A program made the position numbers and the translations under genes. Below the pieces are notes generated by a model, which was not told the origin of the DNA, did no database searches, and saw nothing but the letters and a program-made list of their open reading frames with translations. Below are positions 48,918 through 60,955 of a stretch of 64,000 nucleotides of DNA, in pieces. Within the stretch, counting starts at the first letter, position 1. Each line of letters starts with the position of its first letter. The stretch is from Pohlia nutans (Eukaryota; Streptophyta; Bryopsida; Bryales; Mniaceae), in the NCBI GenBank assembly GCA_022496805.1, contig CM040085.1, positions 12,119,811 to 12,183,810 of the forward strand. The letters run 5' to 3'.

Positions 48918-49716
48918 CAATTCAACTCGAATCGAGTTGAACTCTCAGAAATCTGCGGCAATGAAACGTCATATGCGATAGGACAAACTATAGTCTGACG
49001 TATCAACTCGAGTGGAGTTGATTACTTGGCGATAAACCCTAACGTCGAGTTGCAGATTCTCTGATACTAAGGTTTATCCCCTTGGAATAATACATTCAAC
49101 TTTATTCGAGTTGAATGCTAAACGACAGTAAGTTTCAGTGCAAATAAAGCAGAGTCATTTCAGATCTAAGTAAATGCTAAGCATTCGCTTCAGGATGCAA
49201 TCAACTCGACTCCATTTAAACTGACAGCAGGGGTCTATCTCATTCAACTCGAGTCGAGTTGAATGTGTCCAGGTCACTCAACTCGATTAGAGTTGAATGG
49301 GTCCAGCTCATTCAACTCGAATCGAGTTGAATGGCTGAAGAACATTCAACTCGAGTCGAGTTGAATGGGACCAGCTCATTCAACTCGAGTCGAGCTGAAT
49401 GGGTCCAGATCATTCAACTCGAGTCGAGTTAAATGAGTCAGTGTCCAATTCAACTCGACTCGAGTTAAATAGTGTCACACGCATTCAACTCGACTCGAGT
49501 TGAATGTCAGTGAGTTCACTGTATTGACACGGTACACAGATACCTGTCAATATGTGTGATTGTCTATGGATACGGTTAATCAGGTTCTATTAAGCAACTT
49601 CAACTCGAGTCGAGTTGAATCCAGTCGACGGTTCTCCGTAGACAGTTGATAGCTGTCATCTTAGTTATCTGTATACAGTTCTCGTATCATGCAATTCAAC
49701 TCGAGTCGAGTTGAAT
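48918..49716. repeat. palindrome array upstream of the transposase gene (about 14 copies)
   Basis: The unit is two 11-base arms, ATTCAACTCGA and its reverse complement, around one variable base. Clean or nearly clean copies start at 49242, 49276, 49310, 49344, 49378, 49412, 49448 and 49483, the first six at exactly 34-bp steps. Other copies: about 48919, 49001, 49093, 49200 (degenerate), 49598 and 49694. Spacers in the phased part are similar to each other (GGGTCCAGCTC and variants). The block starts about 60 bp upstream of the transposase ATG, so it covers the promoter. Confidence 0.95.
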
Positions 49717-50360
49717 TATCGTCAGCAATAGTAGACCAGATTTGAATGACATTCCCAGAATTTGCGGCGAAAAAGTCGAATACAGTGAATCCACTCGCAT
49801 GCAACGCGACATCGTAGTGCAATTCTCAAATCTACAATGCAAGAAACATGTCTACAGCAGCATACGTGAATCACAGAAACCCTAACCTGACAGTTTATTG
49901 CCTCTCTAGAGTTGATCGAACGCAAGACAACAATATGCATCAAACGATGAAACTGAAACCTTTGGCCACAGAACCATACCGAAATTTGGCGCAAAACCAC
50001 CCGGAACGCGCTATTGTACCTCCAACTCACAAAGTGGTGCGCACTACTACTGCGCAGTTCAAAACACCTTCAACAACAACTATGTAGTGCTAATAACCAG
50101 ATACTGCACTCTCGCAAAGAAAGAACTGCTTGCAAAGCGATGCAAGTGCAACGAAGTTTGAATGGCGCAAGCGCGTAAGCGTGAGACTGAATGGAAAAAA
50201 GGTCGCCCCCGGTTCCGCAGATGCACTTATAGGCGAATTGGCGAGAGAATTTCAACGGGAATGGAATCGACTAGTTCAAACGGTCGATTTCAAATTCGCT
50301 GTTCACAGCCGGTGACGAGGACTCCGGGTCCCTTTACAGTGAATGTGCCTTTTGGGGGGG
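49717..50360. other. region beyond the palindrome array; possible end of the transposase module
   Basis: Moderately GC-rich sequence with three short overlapping open frames (49848-50087, 50130-50315, 50162-50365) but no recognisable protein. It ends at a G8 run (about 50353), after which the DNA turns AT-rich, so a module boundary may lie here. Confidence 0.35.
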
Positions 50361-51752
50361 GCTAATATCTAACAAGGGCGGGCAACTTTAGCCTGCTGTT
50401 TTTACAACGTCGAGGTAGGTGATATTGATTGCCCATTTACTGCTGAAAAAGTCATGGAACGTGCTATTCGAAATTTTTATACATACGACATATTCCTATG
50501 AAACGTACGCCTCATTATTTTTCTAGACATTTATTTACGACACGGTGTCCTATGTTCAAATTTAACCCAGGACACCCTAAAAATCATTCGTTCATGGAAA
50601 AAAATTCTTCAATTCCGACTGATACCTGGATGTTTTCCATCCAATTCTTTAGGTGAAGGGCCTTTGCTCTGTAATGCCACCCTTTCAGGTTTAATTCAAA
50701 CTATATATTCAAACTATTTTATCAAACTAGTTTATTTTTAGCTATACGTTGAAGTGCCCACTACATAATGAGTTTAATAATCGGTTCACCTTCTAAAGTA
50801 CATCTTTAGAAGAGAAAATCGAATTTTTCTAATACTTATAGTAATAAATATAAATTTATTTTACAATGACTTAAAATTTAGCGCTATATGTATTTTAATG
50901 CACACAATTCAATAATTGACTGAGCGATTTACGAGTTTAAAGGTAAAAAAAAAATCTCACAAGTTGTAAACACTTTCAATATGTAAAATTCATGAGAATA
51001 TTAGATTTTTGCAAACGTATGTATGATTTATTACGTTTACAAAAAATAAAATACAGTGTTTGCGATAATCTTATACGTTCGATTAATCTAAAGCTTCACT
51101 TATAAAGACGGCAATTAAAAGTAAAAAAAAAATCACCGCACACTCAAGTTGTAAGTATTTTAAATTACTGTATTTTATAAGAACCATATACTATATTTTA
51201 ATGAACCTTATTAAATAATTGACTCAATGATTTAGGACTTTAAAGGTAAAAAAAACCCACAAGTTAAAAATACTTTTAATATGTACAACTCGTGAGAACT
51301 TTAGATTTTGCAACCGTATGTATAATTTATAACGTTTACGAAGAAAAAAAAGTGCTCAGTATTTATTTGCAACGCACCAATATAAAAATTATAGCGAAGA
51401 AAATTAAAAATGTGAGGGCAGACAACGTGGAAGTTGAAAATATTATTAATACGTTAAAACTTAAAGAACACAAAGGCATGCAAAGTTCGTTATGATCCCT
51501 AGTGGCTTCAAAAACTGTTGCGATATTTTTTCAAACCAATGAATGAAAATAAATATCGCTTTCATAGGTTTAAAAAAAACACATAGCGTTTTGAATTAAT
51601 AAATTTCATGGCATTATTTATTCTTCATTTCCATCACCTACGGCGAATCAATTTCTTTCGATCGAACGTTGTGGTACCAACCATAGAATTAAATCTTGCA
51701 TCCATTTAATGTTATCGTCCGAAATGGACAATTTCAAAAACATGGTTCATCA

Positions 51753-52478
51753 ATGGCCAGACACAAGAAGCTTATATCATTGAGTGCCAAAGCGCTTCAC
51801 AAATTGAAATTAAAGAGTAAGTAGATGGTAAATTACTATGGACATTTTGTGTGTTACACTCTCTCATACGGTTAATATTTGTCACTTTGTAATTTGCGAA
51901 GTCTTAGTTTCCGGTGTTGATTTTGCTAGTCTTTGTTGTGAATGTGAAGCAGGGAGGTGGTGGTACTAGTGGTACTTCAACCTGGAATATATACGTGAAG
52001 CACTGAAGCCCAAATTCCTCCTTTAAAAGTTTTTTATGATTTGCTTGTTCCAAATAAAACTTGGGTAGATAATCCAAGCCTTAGTTCTGATGCTGATTTT
52101 AATAACACTTCTTAAAGAATTGGTGACCGATGATCACCGGTGATAGGAACCAAAATGAACAATGATAGGAGCAAAGAATTGAGCACCATTTCTAACTCAT
52201 TTACAAATTGAAGCAATTGGAGAATCCATGCACTTTTACCAATAGCATTTTGTTAAGTAATTTATGTTTACTTGATTCGTTTGATTTGATTTGATAGTTT
52301 TGAACAAATTAAATAGAAACACTAAGACAAAATAGTTGTGAGGATTAACAAGAAGGCTACACTAACTGTTTCAACATGACAACGGCAGAAATTCCTAATC
52401 CATCCTACTATGGCCAGACGCAAAGAGCTTACGTCATTGAGTGCCGAAGTACTTCCCAAATTGCAAAAGAAGATTTAA
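51753..52478 (+). repeat. two diverged copies of a short coding-like segment
   Basis: At 51753 a frame reads MARHKKLISLSAKALHKLKL and runs into AGA|GTAAGT, a perfect splice-donor context. At 52410 a second frame reads MARRKELTSLSAEVLPKLQK and then stops. Most differences keep the amino-acid class. They look like two remnants of the first exon of one gene family, possibly the start of a SAP-like helix, but no downstream exon was found. Confidence 0.4.
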
Positions 52479-53011
52479 CGTATTCATAGTACTTACTACT
52501 TGACCGTTCTCTCATTTCAAATATTTAATTTCTTCTCATACAACTATTGAATGAATGCATTAATTAAATTAACTACAGCAATCACCGTACTTTAATATAA
52601 TGAAGCATTATACAGCGTAAAAACGCTTGCATCAATTTAAAATTCTCATGAATTTTAGTAATTGACATTATTTGCAACTTGTAGGGTTCATTATTATAAA
52701 TCGTTGTACTTAGAGTTGTAATTAAATATAACTTGGTCTTTAAAAATTCCACTAGTGCTAAAATTTAAATTTTTGAACAAATTATTCATTGTTAAATTTC
52801 TTCGATGATTTCAATTTTCTCATGCATTTTACATATTCAATGTGTTTACAACTTGTACATTCCGCCATTTTGAAGATATAATTTGCTTCTTTAAAACATT
52901 CTAATTTTTTGAATGCATTAAACTACAGCAAGCACCGTACTTTAATTTTTTTAAACATTATAAATCATATAAACAGTGGCATAAATTTTAAAGTCCCATG
53001 AAATTCACAAC

Positions 53012-53099
53012 TTATTTGCAACTTGTACGATTTGCAAGTACACATTATTTGCAACTTGTACGATTTGCAAGTACACATTATTTGCAACTTGTACGATTT
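53012..53099. repeat. 33-bp tandem repeat, 2.7 copies
   Basis: The unit starts TTATTTGCAACTTGTACGAT and continues TTGCAAGTACACA. It contains the inverted pair GCAACTTG / TTGCAAGT. Copies are virtually identical. Confidence 0.85.
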
Positions 53100-56000
53100 C
53101 ATATTATACCTTTATACTCCTATCAAAAGGCTTTTATTCCTCCTTAAAATATAATAATTGGGCTTATTCAAATATACTGAGGTAGATCTAACTTTGAATT
53201 TTAGTACGCATTGTACATCTTAAAAATGTATACATTACTTCAAAGTTCACATGCATTCAACGTAGTGTATATATATTAAGTATTAGTGCCTTTTTCAAAG
53301 ATGGCACGTCATAGTGCCTTTTTTTAGGATTCTGAAATGATGTGGCACGTGGCAAGTTGACGTCGCATGCAAAAGATATCAATGGATGAAGTTCAGGTTT
53401 TGGAAACTTCATCTATCCGTTACAAATGGACTAAGAGTCCAAATGTAAAGTGTTTTACCTTTTTGGAGGCCACTTCCAAGCATCTTCAAGAAGGCATCTT
53501 TGAAATATTCCAAAAATCGAAATTAAACGGGGTCGAACTTGATAATACGCTTTTGCATACTAATAATAGGACTTCAAAATACTTTGATTTGAACATGTAC
53601 ACGTTCTAGTCCCTTTCAATAGCTTTCCTGAAATATATGGCACTCTTTCAAATGATGAAGTATGTGTATGTTACGGATGGATGAATTATTAGAAATGTGA
53701 AACTTCATCCGCTCATAACTTCTACGATTCATGTCCAAATTTAAAATGCAAACCCATTTTAGATTCATTTCCAAGCAGTCCACTTGATCATGGCAAAAAA
53801 TTTAAAGCATGACTTATTCATGAGAATTATTTTGAGTTTCATGACTTATTGACTTTAGAATGTTGCAATTCCATAATTATCTACCAACCCCTAAACTTTT
53901 AAGAAATTTGGTTTGCACCGTTGCGATCGCAAGGGTCGAAAATTGGGAAGGGGGGGGGGGAGGGGAGCCAAAATCTCAACTCAAAATTCCAACATTAGAT
54001 CTCATCCACCACACAAAGGCAACCGATATAGTTAAAGTCAAATGCGCTATATCTTCCAAATGGTGAAGGATTAGTAAAATAATTTTACATATTCGGAATT
54101 ACAATGGTCTAAAATGGAGGGGTAGGTACTTTCAAAAACCCCAAATTCCAAAAAGTGCAAAAAGTTGGCTAACCTTAAGCCATTATTAAAACGTTTAGTT
54201 AATAACTTCCAAACTCTAATCTTTTTGGAAAAACTAACCACACCACTACATTCACAATGCCCAAAAATGGGGGGGTAGGTATCTTCACAAAGTTAAAATG
54301 CCTAAAAACCAAAAAAATCAACACCCCAAAGCTCAAGTCAAACCACCTATATCTCATAAATGACGCTAGATTAGGAATATATTGTTATATTTTTTAACCA
54401 ATAAAAACCTATGTAATATTGGACAAAACATAAATGTGTTATAATATGTTCCTTCAAAAAATTTGATGAAATTTGGTATAGTATACAAAATGTAGGGCAT
54501 AATTTGTACAAAATATGTGTACGATGAAACTTCGGAAAATAACTTTAGTTTAGTTCTTAATTAATTTAAAAGCACCATGATTTGATAATTTCTCAAATTT
54601 CTAATTTTCAAACTTATAATTCCCTAGTATACTATGATCGATTTAATTTGCACTGTCAATTGTTATCTAAAAAAAAATAGAAAATGATGGATTCATCATC
54701 ATTACTTTCCCAAATTAGCGAATTTTGTAACATTAATTTAAAACATTCTTGAAGTGATTCACATTGAAAAGTTATCTTGTGTGGAGTTTAACTTTGAATG
54801 ATTGACATAATTCAAATTTTGTGTACAAATAAAGTTGATAAAGTATTTTTTATTTTTTATTTTCCATAAAACGAAATTTTGGTTTTGGGCAGATCAATAA
54901 AAATGATTTGGAATTGTAATGTTCACAGTGGGAGACTTATAACATACATCTTTCGGAAAAATAACTTAAAATTGAATTTGGAATTGTGTAACTATCAAAA
55001 TACTGATGTAAAAAGCGTGAAAATATTGCAACTTATCTGATAGTACAGTTAATACTTATATATGCATCACATGTATTATGCGGTATTTCTTGTGTAAGTT
55101 TCGAAGTTTGTTATTTTGTTTTACTTTTTAGGAGTGTATTCTCTTGTTCATATTTCATTGGTGTATGTATTCCGATCTTGATCAATGTACGAACTTCTTT
55201 CATATTTTAACGTATATTTTTTTGTCCTAAACCGTATAATTATGGATAAGCCACTATCACTTATAAAATTCACAATAATTTTGTGTGAGTCCGTTCTTGA
55301 CAATCATGAAAGATTGTAACTAAGAGTTGTCGATATAGGTCAGTGCTTGAACCTCTTCGCTTTTGTTTTGGAATATTAAAACCAAATTCTATTTAACTTT
55401 TAAGTCACCTATAATCCAAAATCCCATTGTTGAGTGTGCATTATACGGTTCAACAACATACTATAATCTTCCAATCCATCGGATTGATCTCACTAAGGTT
55501 TAACTGTCACTTGTTTGATTAAGCTATGCTTACAGTTATACGCTTAAATACTATTAATAATATTTATAATTCGAACAGAGAGAGATTTAAGAGAAAATAC
55601 ACCAGAAAACTATGGTTTCTCGGAAACACCCTAGGCGCTAAAGAGTTACGGAGGTTAAATCCTATGTAGGACTAATCACATGCAAGGTCATATTCGTCAT
55701 ATTGAGTCTTTTCGCGTTCTCCTGTGTATCTCAGTTTTATTTCTTCAATGTTATACATTTTATAAATAGGTATGAACATAAACTTTTAGAATTACATTGT
55801 AGAATGACTATTTGACCATCATATATTTTTATATTTAATTACTAGTTATAAAATGAATTTTTGAAGAACTAATATGTCTCAAAATCTAAGCAACGTCTGA
55901 ATAGAACTAATATTGCCTTATGCACGTATTTGTTCTTATACAGTAAAATGTTATTCAAAATGCGTGCGTTAAGATTCGAACTGTACGGTTGGATGCATCA

Positions 56001-56619
56001 TATTTTGTATCAATATTCTTTGTTTAATTTTGAAAGGTTTCATCTTGAAATTCAAGTAAAAATCCCAAACTAAAACAAAAATATTTCAGAAATTAGTAAT
56101 GAAATTGGAATAATATGTTCCACAACATGGATTGGTTCCATTATTTGTTTCTACCTAGTATTTTTTAAAATTGTGTTTTAGGGCTTATTTCTTGAACTAA
56201 GAATGACCTTAGACATTAACCGATAGCTAGATAATTTTTAAATCTAGCCCGTTAAATGTTAATATAATTTAATCCAATTTTGTTAACAATTTTGTGGAGG
56301 TCGGCACTTTCATGTCGAATAATTAATAGAAGTTGAAACCCTTTATGTCCGCACTTACAAAAGTAACTATTAAAAAATCGGCTGTAAAAAGCTAGCATTA
56401 AAAGTGTACCGGCTACTAAGCTTTTTTATTTTTTTATATTGTTGGGCGCGTTGACTGATATGTTTTAATCCAATTCTGTTCAGACAAGGTTTTATTTATT
56501 CTTCGCATTTTGTTAACTTCATTTTTTTTTATGTCAACAGTATACTTTATACAACATGTTTATTTTTTCAACATTTTCTGGAAGAATTATTTTTTCTGCC
56601 AACCCTGCCTTCCACGCAT

Positions 56620-56850
56620 TGTATGTATATGCATATACATATATATGCAGACATTAGTACATACATATACTTCTATATACTCCTTCCGGTGCAGACATTT
56701 GTACATACAAAATACTTCTATATACACATGTATATACACCTGTATGTACACATGTATATACACGTGTATGTACACATATATACACGTGTATGTACACATG
56801 TATATACACGGGTATATACAGATGTATATACACATGCAAGATGTACACGG
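56620..56850. repeat. ACACATGTATATAC-type low-complexity repeat
   Basis: Alternating purine-pyrimidine repeats of about 12 bp (GTATATACAC / GTATGTACAC), each itself near-palindromic. Open frames on both strands are created by this repeat and by the minisatellite after it. Confidence 0.85.
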
Positions 56851-56889
56851 GAGGTTGTCTCCCCCGACCATTCGAGTTAGGGTTTCCAT

Positions 56890-57180
56890 TGTTTTTCCAG
56901 CTTGCCTCCCGTCGCTGTGTTGTTGCTCACTCTTCGCTTGCTGCTCCCTCTTCCGTGTGCACTCTTCGCTTGCTACTCCCTCTTCCGTGTGCACTCTTCG
57001 CTTGCTGCTCCCTCTTCCGTGTGCCTTGCTGCTCCCTCTTCCCTGTGGCTACTGCTCCCTCTTCCCTGTGGCTTGCTGCCTCCCGTCGCTGTGTTGTTGC
57101 TTGCTGCTCATACCGCTTGCTGCACTCTCTTTGTTTGCTGCTCCCTCTTCCCTGTGGCTTGCTGCTCCCTCTTTGGTCGT
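56890..57180 (+). repeat. CTTGCTGCTCCCTCTTCC minisatellite
   Basis: About eight variants of GCTTGCTGCTCCCTCTTCCSTGTG in tandem (described by its core CTGCTCCCTCTTCC), with unit length varying from 21 to 39 bp. The strong strand asymmetry opens long frames on both strands, which I do not call as genes. Confidence 0.8.
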
Positions 57181-57249
57181 TGCTGGGAAGGCGATTTCTA
57201 CGGAGCTCTCGACTTGTGCGTGCCAGCACTGCAAGTAGGTACATGTTAC

Positions 57250-57610
57250 TATCTTAGGGTTTAGGGTTCAGAATTTGTGCTTAGGGTTCAATCTGTGCTT
57301 AGGGTTCAATCTGTGCTTAGGGTTCAATTTGTGTTAGGGTTCAATTCGTGCTTAGGGTTCAGAATCTGTGTTTAGGGTGGCAGTAACAAAATTTAAAACG
57401 AACATGCAGCTTGAGTTGAAAACGTCAAATGGGAACATGTAGATTGATTTGCTTAGGGTTTCAGTCATTTTTTCTGTCATTGCTTAGGGTTTGCTTAGGG
57501 TTTGAGTCATTGTGGGTTTGCTTAGGGTTTGATTTGCTGAAGGTTTCAGTCATTGCTTCATGTTTGAGTCATTGCTTAGGGTTTCAATCGTTGTGCTTAG
57601 GGTTGTATAC
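57250..57610 (+). repeat. telomere-like minisatellite (GCTTAGGGTTyaat...)
   Basis: More than a dozen TTAGGGTT cores, in a first block as GCTTAGGGTTCAATCTGT units of about 18 bp (57270-57380) and in a second block as GCTTAGGGTTTGAGTCATT-like units (57450-57610). The core equals the plant telomere word TTTAGGG, but the spacing shows a degenerate interstitial minisatellite rather than a true telomere tract. Confidence 0.8.
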
Positions 57611-58284
57611 AATTTAAGGTAAATGAGAAGAGGCAGCTTGTGATGGATCCACGTTTCAATGTGAAGCTGTTGATCTTTGTGGCAGTTGAGAACAAAGAGC
57701 TGCATTTGCAAATCAAATTTCACACCTGCGATTGTGGAGGACGGATAAATTGAGGCTGTGTGGCATTCACTGTACAGTTCTTTTGTTCAGGTGAGCTTTA
57801 AGTTTCACTGGCATGGTGCTTACAAATATGGACAATTTAAGAGGAATTTCTGTTGTTTAAATTATCTTTGCGATCAGTCTAAATCTGATAGGAAAACTGA
57901 TATCCGCATTGTACAGCTGCTGAGAAGGTGCTCACTCTATTTGCCACCGTGCACGGCGAGTGACATTCATCTAGGAGATTCACCAAGAACTTGCAAGCTT
58001 ATTATGGGTGAGTATTGTTAGTATTTTGTAGACAGGGTGTATGATATTTTGCACTTGTTCAATCACTTCCGGTTTTCTCGTTTGCTACATAACTGTACTG
58101 TGAAACGTATGGCGAGTTTTTTTTCATTGTAGAAGTTAGATTGCACAGAATTTGAACAACTGCAGTGTGCATGCGAAATCAGAAGTTGCAGCATTGCAAA
58201 CCATGGAAATCAGTGTTATTCTTGATTTTTTGCACTCATAAATTAAAACTAGGAAATCTAAACTCATACAAATACGTATACAGC
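57611..58284. other. unassigned region before the palindrome cluster
   Basis: Moderate coding appearance with possible splice sites (GGCAG|TTGAG, TTCAG|GTGAG). An open frame 57758-58021 contains VSFKFHWHGAYKYGQFKRNF and many Cys, but no family is recognised and the upstream frame is closed, so no gene is called. Confidence 0.3.
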
Positions 58285-59256
58285 AATATGTGAATTTAAC
58301 TCGAGAAACATTCAACTCGATGCCAATTCAACTCGACATGGACTCTAAAATATATTTTAACATCTAAATTTTAACTCGAATCGAGCTGAATCCAGAGATT
58401 AGTACAAACATTTCCATGTAGGAAGCTACGGTCTCAATTGCCGCTATGGACTCCAAGCAAGTCCAAATCGACATTCGACTTGAAACGCATGACGGATAGG
58501 ATGACCTCACTACGTCATTCAACTCGAATCGAGTTGAAATGCATGAGAAAATGTAAACAGTCAACACGAACCAAATTGAAATAGATGCCGAAATGACTAC
58601 TGATCCAAAAATTTCAACTCAAATCAAGTTGAATTGAATCAGGTCAGTATCACATGTCCATACAATAAATACAGAAATGCCTGCTGAAATGAAGCAGGAG
58701 AGGGTAAATACACCTAAACATGACGGATAGGATGACCTCACTACGTCATTCAACTCGAATCGAGTTGAAATGCATGAGAAACTCTAAACTGTCAACTCGA
58801 ACCAAATTGAAATAGATGCCGATATGACCACTAATCCAAAATATTCAACTCAAATCGAGTTGAATTGTATGAAGACAGTATCACATATCCTTAACATTCA
58901 ACTCGATTCGAGCTGAAATGAAGCAGGAGAGGGTACACTAACCTAAACATTCAACTCGATTCAAGTTGAATTGAAAGAATCCTAAATACGAGTACTTAAT
59001 AGAATCAAATTAAAAAAGGATAATTACGCAAATTTAATGTAACTACTGTATTCGTTGTTATCAACAGATATATTCAACTCGATTCGAGTTGAATATTAAT
59101 GTTTTCCGCTCTATTTTCACGAGATAAATAAGAATAAAATTCAACTCGATTTGACTTAAATTGGTAGTTCAACTAGAACGCAGGGTGAATTATGATGTGG
59201 AGAACATTCAACTCGTTCATCGAATGTATGCAAAATATTCAACTCGAGTCGAGTTA
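58285..59256. repeat. palindrome cluster upstream of the ParB-methylase-like gene
   Basis: Full or decayed copies of the same 23-bp palindrome occur at about 58311, 58370, 58516, 58612, 58747, 58841, 58894, 58948, 59072, 59138, 59205 and 59233. Here the centre base is mostly A or T, and many copies carry CG-to-CA or CG-to-TG changes. Within the cluster a 231-bp segment is tandemly duplicated (58491-58721 and 58722-58950), copying several palindromes with it. Confidence 0.9.
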
Positions 59257-60772
59257 AACATGAGAAATGCATGTCAGCTAATGACACGCGGTGTATATGT
59301 GTACAGACGAACAGAACCAACAAGCTCGACTTGCCGCCTTCTTCAAGGGTTTCATAACGCCGGAGGCTGAAGGAGATCAATTTGGCGACGAGGTCACATA
59401 TGGCGAGTGCTGGGAGTTTCAGGACCCAGAGCACGTGGAGTGGTGGAGTCTTATTCTGGTTCCCACCGTAGAGAAGCTCGCCCTCATCAACAAGTACAAA
59501 AATAACGAGCCCACTCTACCAGTCTCCCTATACGAGGAGGTCGTGGATATCAACCCTGGTCCGAAAGGCTACGTGTGCGTCACCTGCGTGGTCAAGGATG
59601 AAGGCACTGACCACGACTACAAATTCACGTACATGATGGAGCCGGAGAAGGTCCCCTTCAACATAATGCCGCACATTGCCAGCCTCAAGAACACGGATTA
59701 CGAAAACCTCGCCAAGGATGTCGAGAAGCACGCTGATACCTACCGGTATAGGACTCCAATCGGTGACCAGCACCCTGCGCATGTTCTAGCACCACGTCTG
59801 AGGAGTCTGTTGACTGCTATTGAGGTGTACCGACTGAAACTCGAGGTCACCAGGAAAGCGATGCAGCCATTACGTTTGAGCAAGGAGTTAAGTAGCCAGG
59901 GTGGAAGCCAGGAATCCTTGCTCTTTGAAACCCCTGAGACTGGGACGAGTGGGAACAGGAAACGAAAACCCTCGGCATCGCAGACCACCAGGACACCTGC
60001 TACCCCTAGAAACTTGAGGGCTGTCCAGACTCGGAAGTCCCTTTTGGTAGACGAAGGGGAGCCATCTGACAACGAAAATGCCAGCATGGAATCGGCTTTG
60101 ACTGACATTCCTAGTGATTACGACAATAAGAAGATCGACTACAAAACCTCCATGGAGGTGTACGAGAACTACTGGTCGCAATGCACCGACTCGTACTTAT
60201 GGGGGGTCGATAAGTCGTTTGAGATTTCTATCGATCAGCTGCTGACTCCACCAGCTGAGCTGAATGTTCGTAGCCTGGAGCAGAGAAAGGTGGAGCAGAG
60301 AAAGGTGGAGCAAGTAATGTACTTCCTTGTCGAGATGCCGGACAAGGATAAAAAACTTACACTGTGTGCAATCCCCAAGGACCTTACGAGGAAACCACGC
60401 AGCTGGGAGGACATTAAAGATGGTGAATTTTATATGATCAACGGCCAGCACAGCGTGGAAGCATCAAAGCTTATGAGAACAAGACCTGACATAAGTGAGA
60501 AGGTAGTAAAGAAGTTCGAGAAGTGGGAGTGCTTCATCGTGTGGAATGACGACAAATCGATCCTGAGAAAAATCTGTACCTACTACAACAGGGTCAACCA
60601 CTTCCAAAAGTACAGGCCAACAGGGGCCACAAACATCATCGGCGCTCGTGCGGTGTGGAAAAGCCTGAACTGCCCAACACCTTTGAAGGAGGCTACAGAA
60701 GTTGGCAGGGCCATACCTAATCACAGGACAAAGAAGCAAGTCAAAGATGCAAATAAGTATAAGGTAATCATG

Positions 60773-60955
60773 CAGTTCAACTCGATTTGAGTTGAATGTG
60801 TACCCTGTCAGTTCAACTCGATTCGAGTTGAATGTCTACCCTGTCAGTTCAAGTCGATTCGAGTTGAATGTGTACTCTGTCAGTTGCTCTCAAGCTCTAT
60901 TCATGTTATCACGGGATAGACACATAACTATTTAACTCGATTCGAGTTGATTCAC
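60773..60955. repeat. four palindromes within intron 1 of the ParB-methylase-like gene
   Basis: Copies at about 60775, 60810, 60847 and 60929. The first three are spaced 35-37 bp, close to the 34-bp phase of the array at 49242. Spacers share GTGTACCCTGTCAG / GTCTACCCTGTCAG. They fill most of the 224-bp intron. Confidence 0.9.

Larger units (their letters stand above)
50361..56500. other. AT-rich gene-free block with several diverged repeats
   Basis: No convincing gene. Diverged direct repeats occur at about 50905-51060 and 51205-51355 (both with AATAATTGACT, TTTAAAGGTAAAAAAAA, CCGTATGTATRATTTAT-like blocks). G-rich spots occur at 53950-53966 and 54268. Short paired segments at 51753 and 52410 are listed separately. 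No copy of the 23-bp palindrome is seen here. Confidence 0.5.

Noticed and set aside
49242..49505. CRISPR-like repeat-spacer array
   Set aside because: Regular 23-bp repeats with 11-bp spacers superficially fit, but the repeats are full palindromes, the spacers are short and similar to each other, there are no cas genes and this is eukaryotic nuclear DNA.
56510..57264. ORFs up to 242 codons near 56.5-57.3 kb
   Set aside because: Frame openness is due to the ACACATGTATATAC and CTGCTCCCTCTTCC repeats; the peptides are repetitive and lack domains.
57758..58021. Possible small Cys-rich gene
   Set aside because: Upstream frame closed, no recognisable family, splice sites only weakly plausible; recorded as unassigned.
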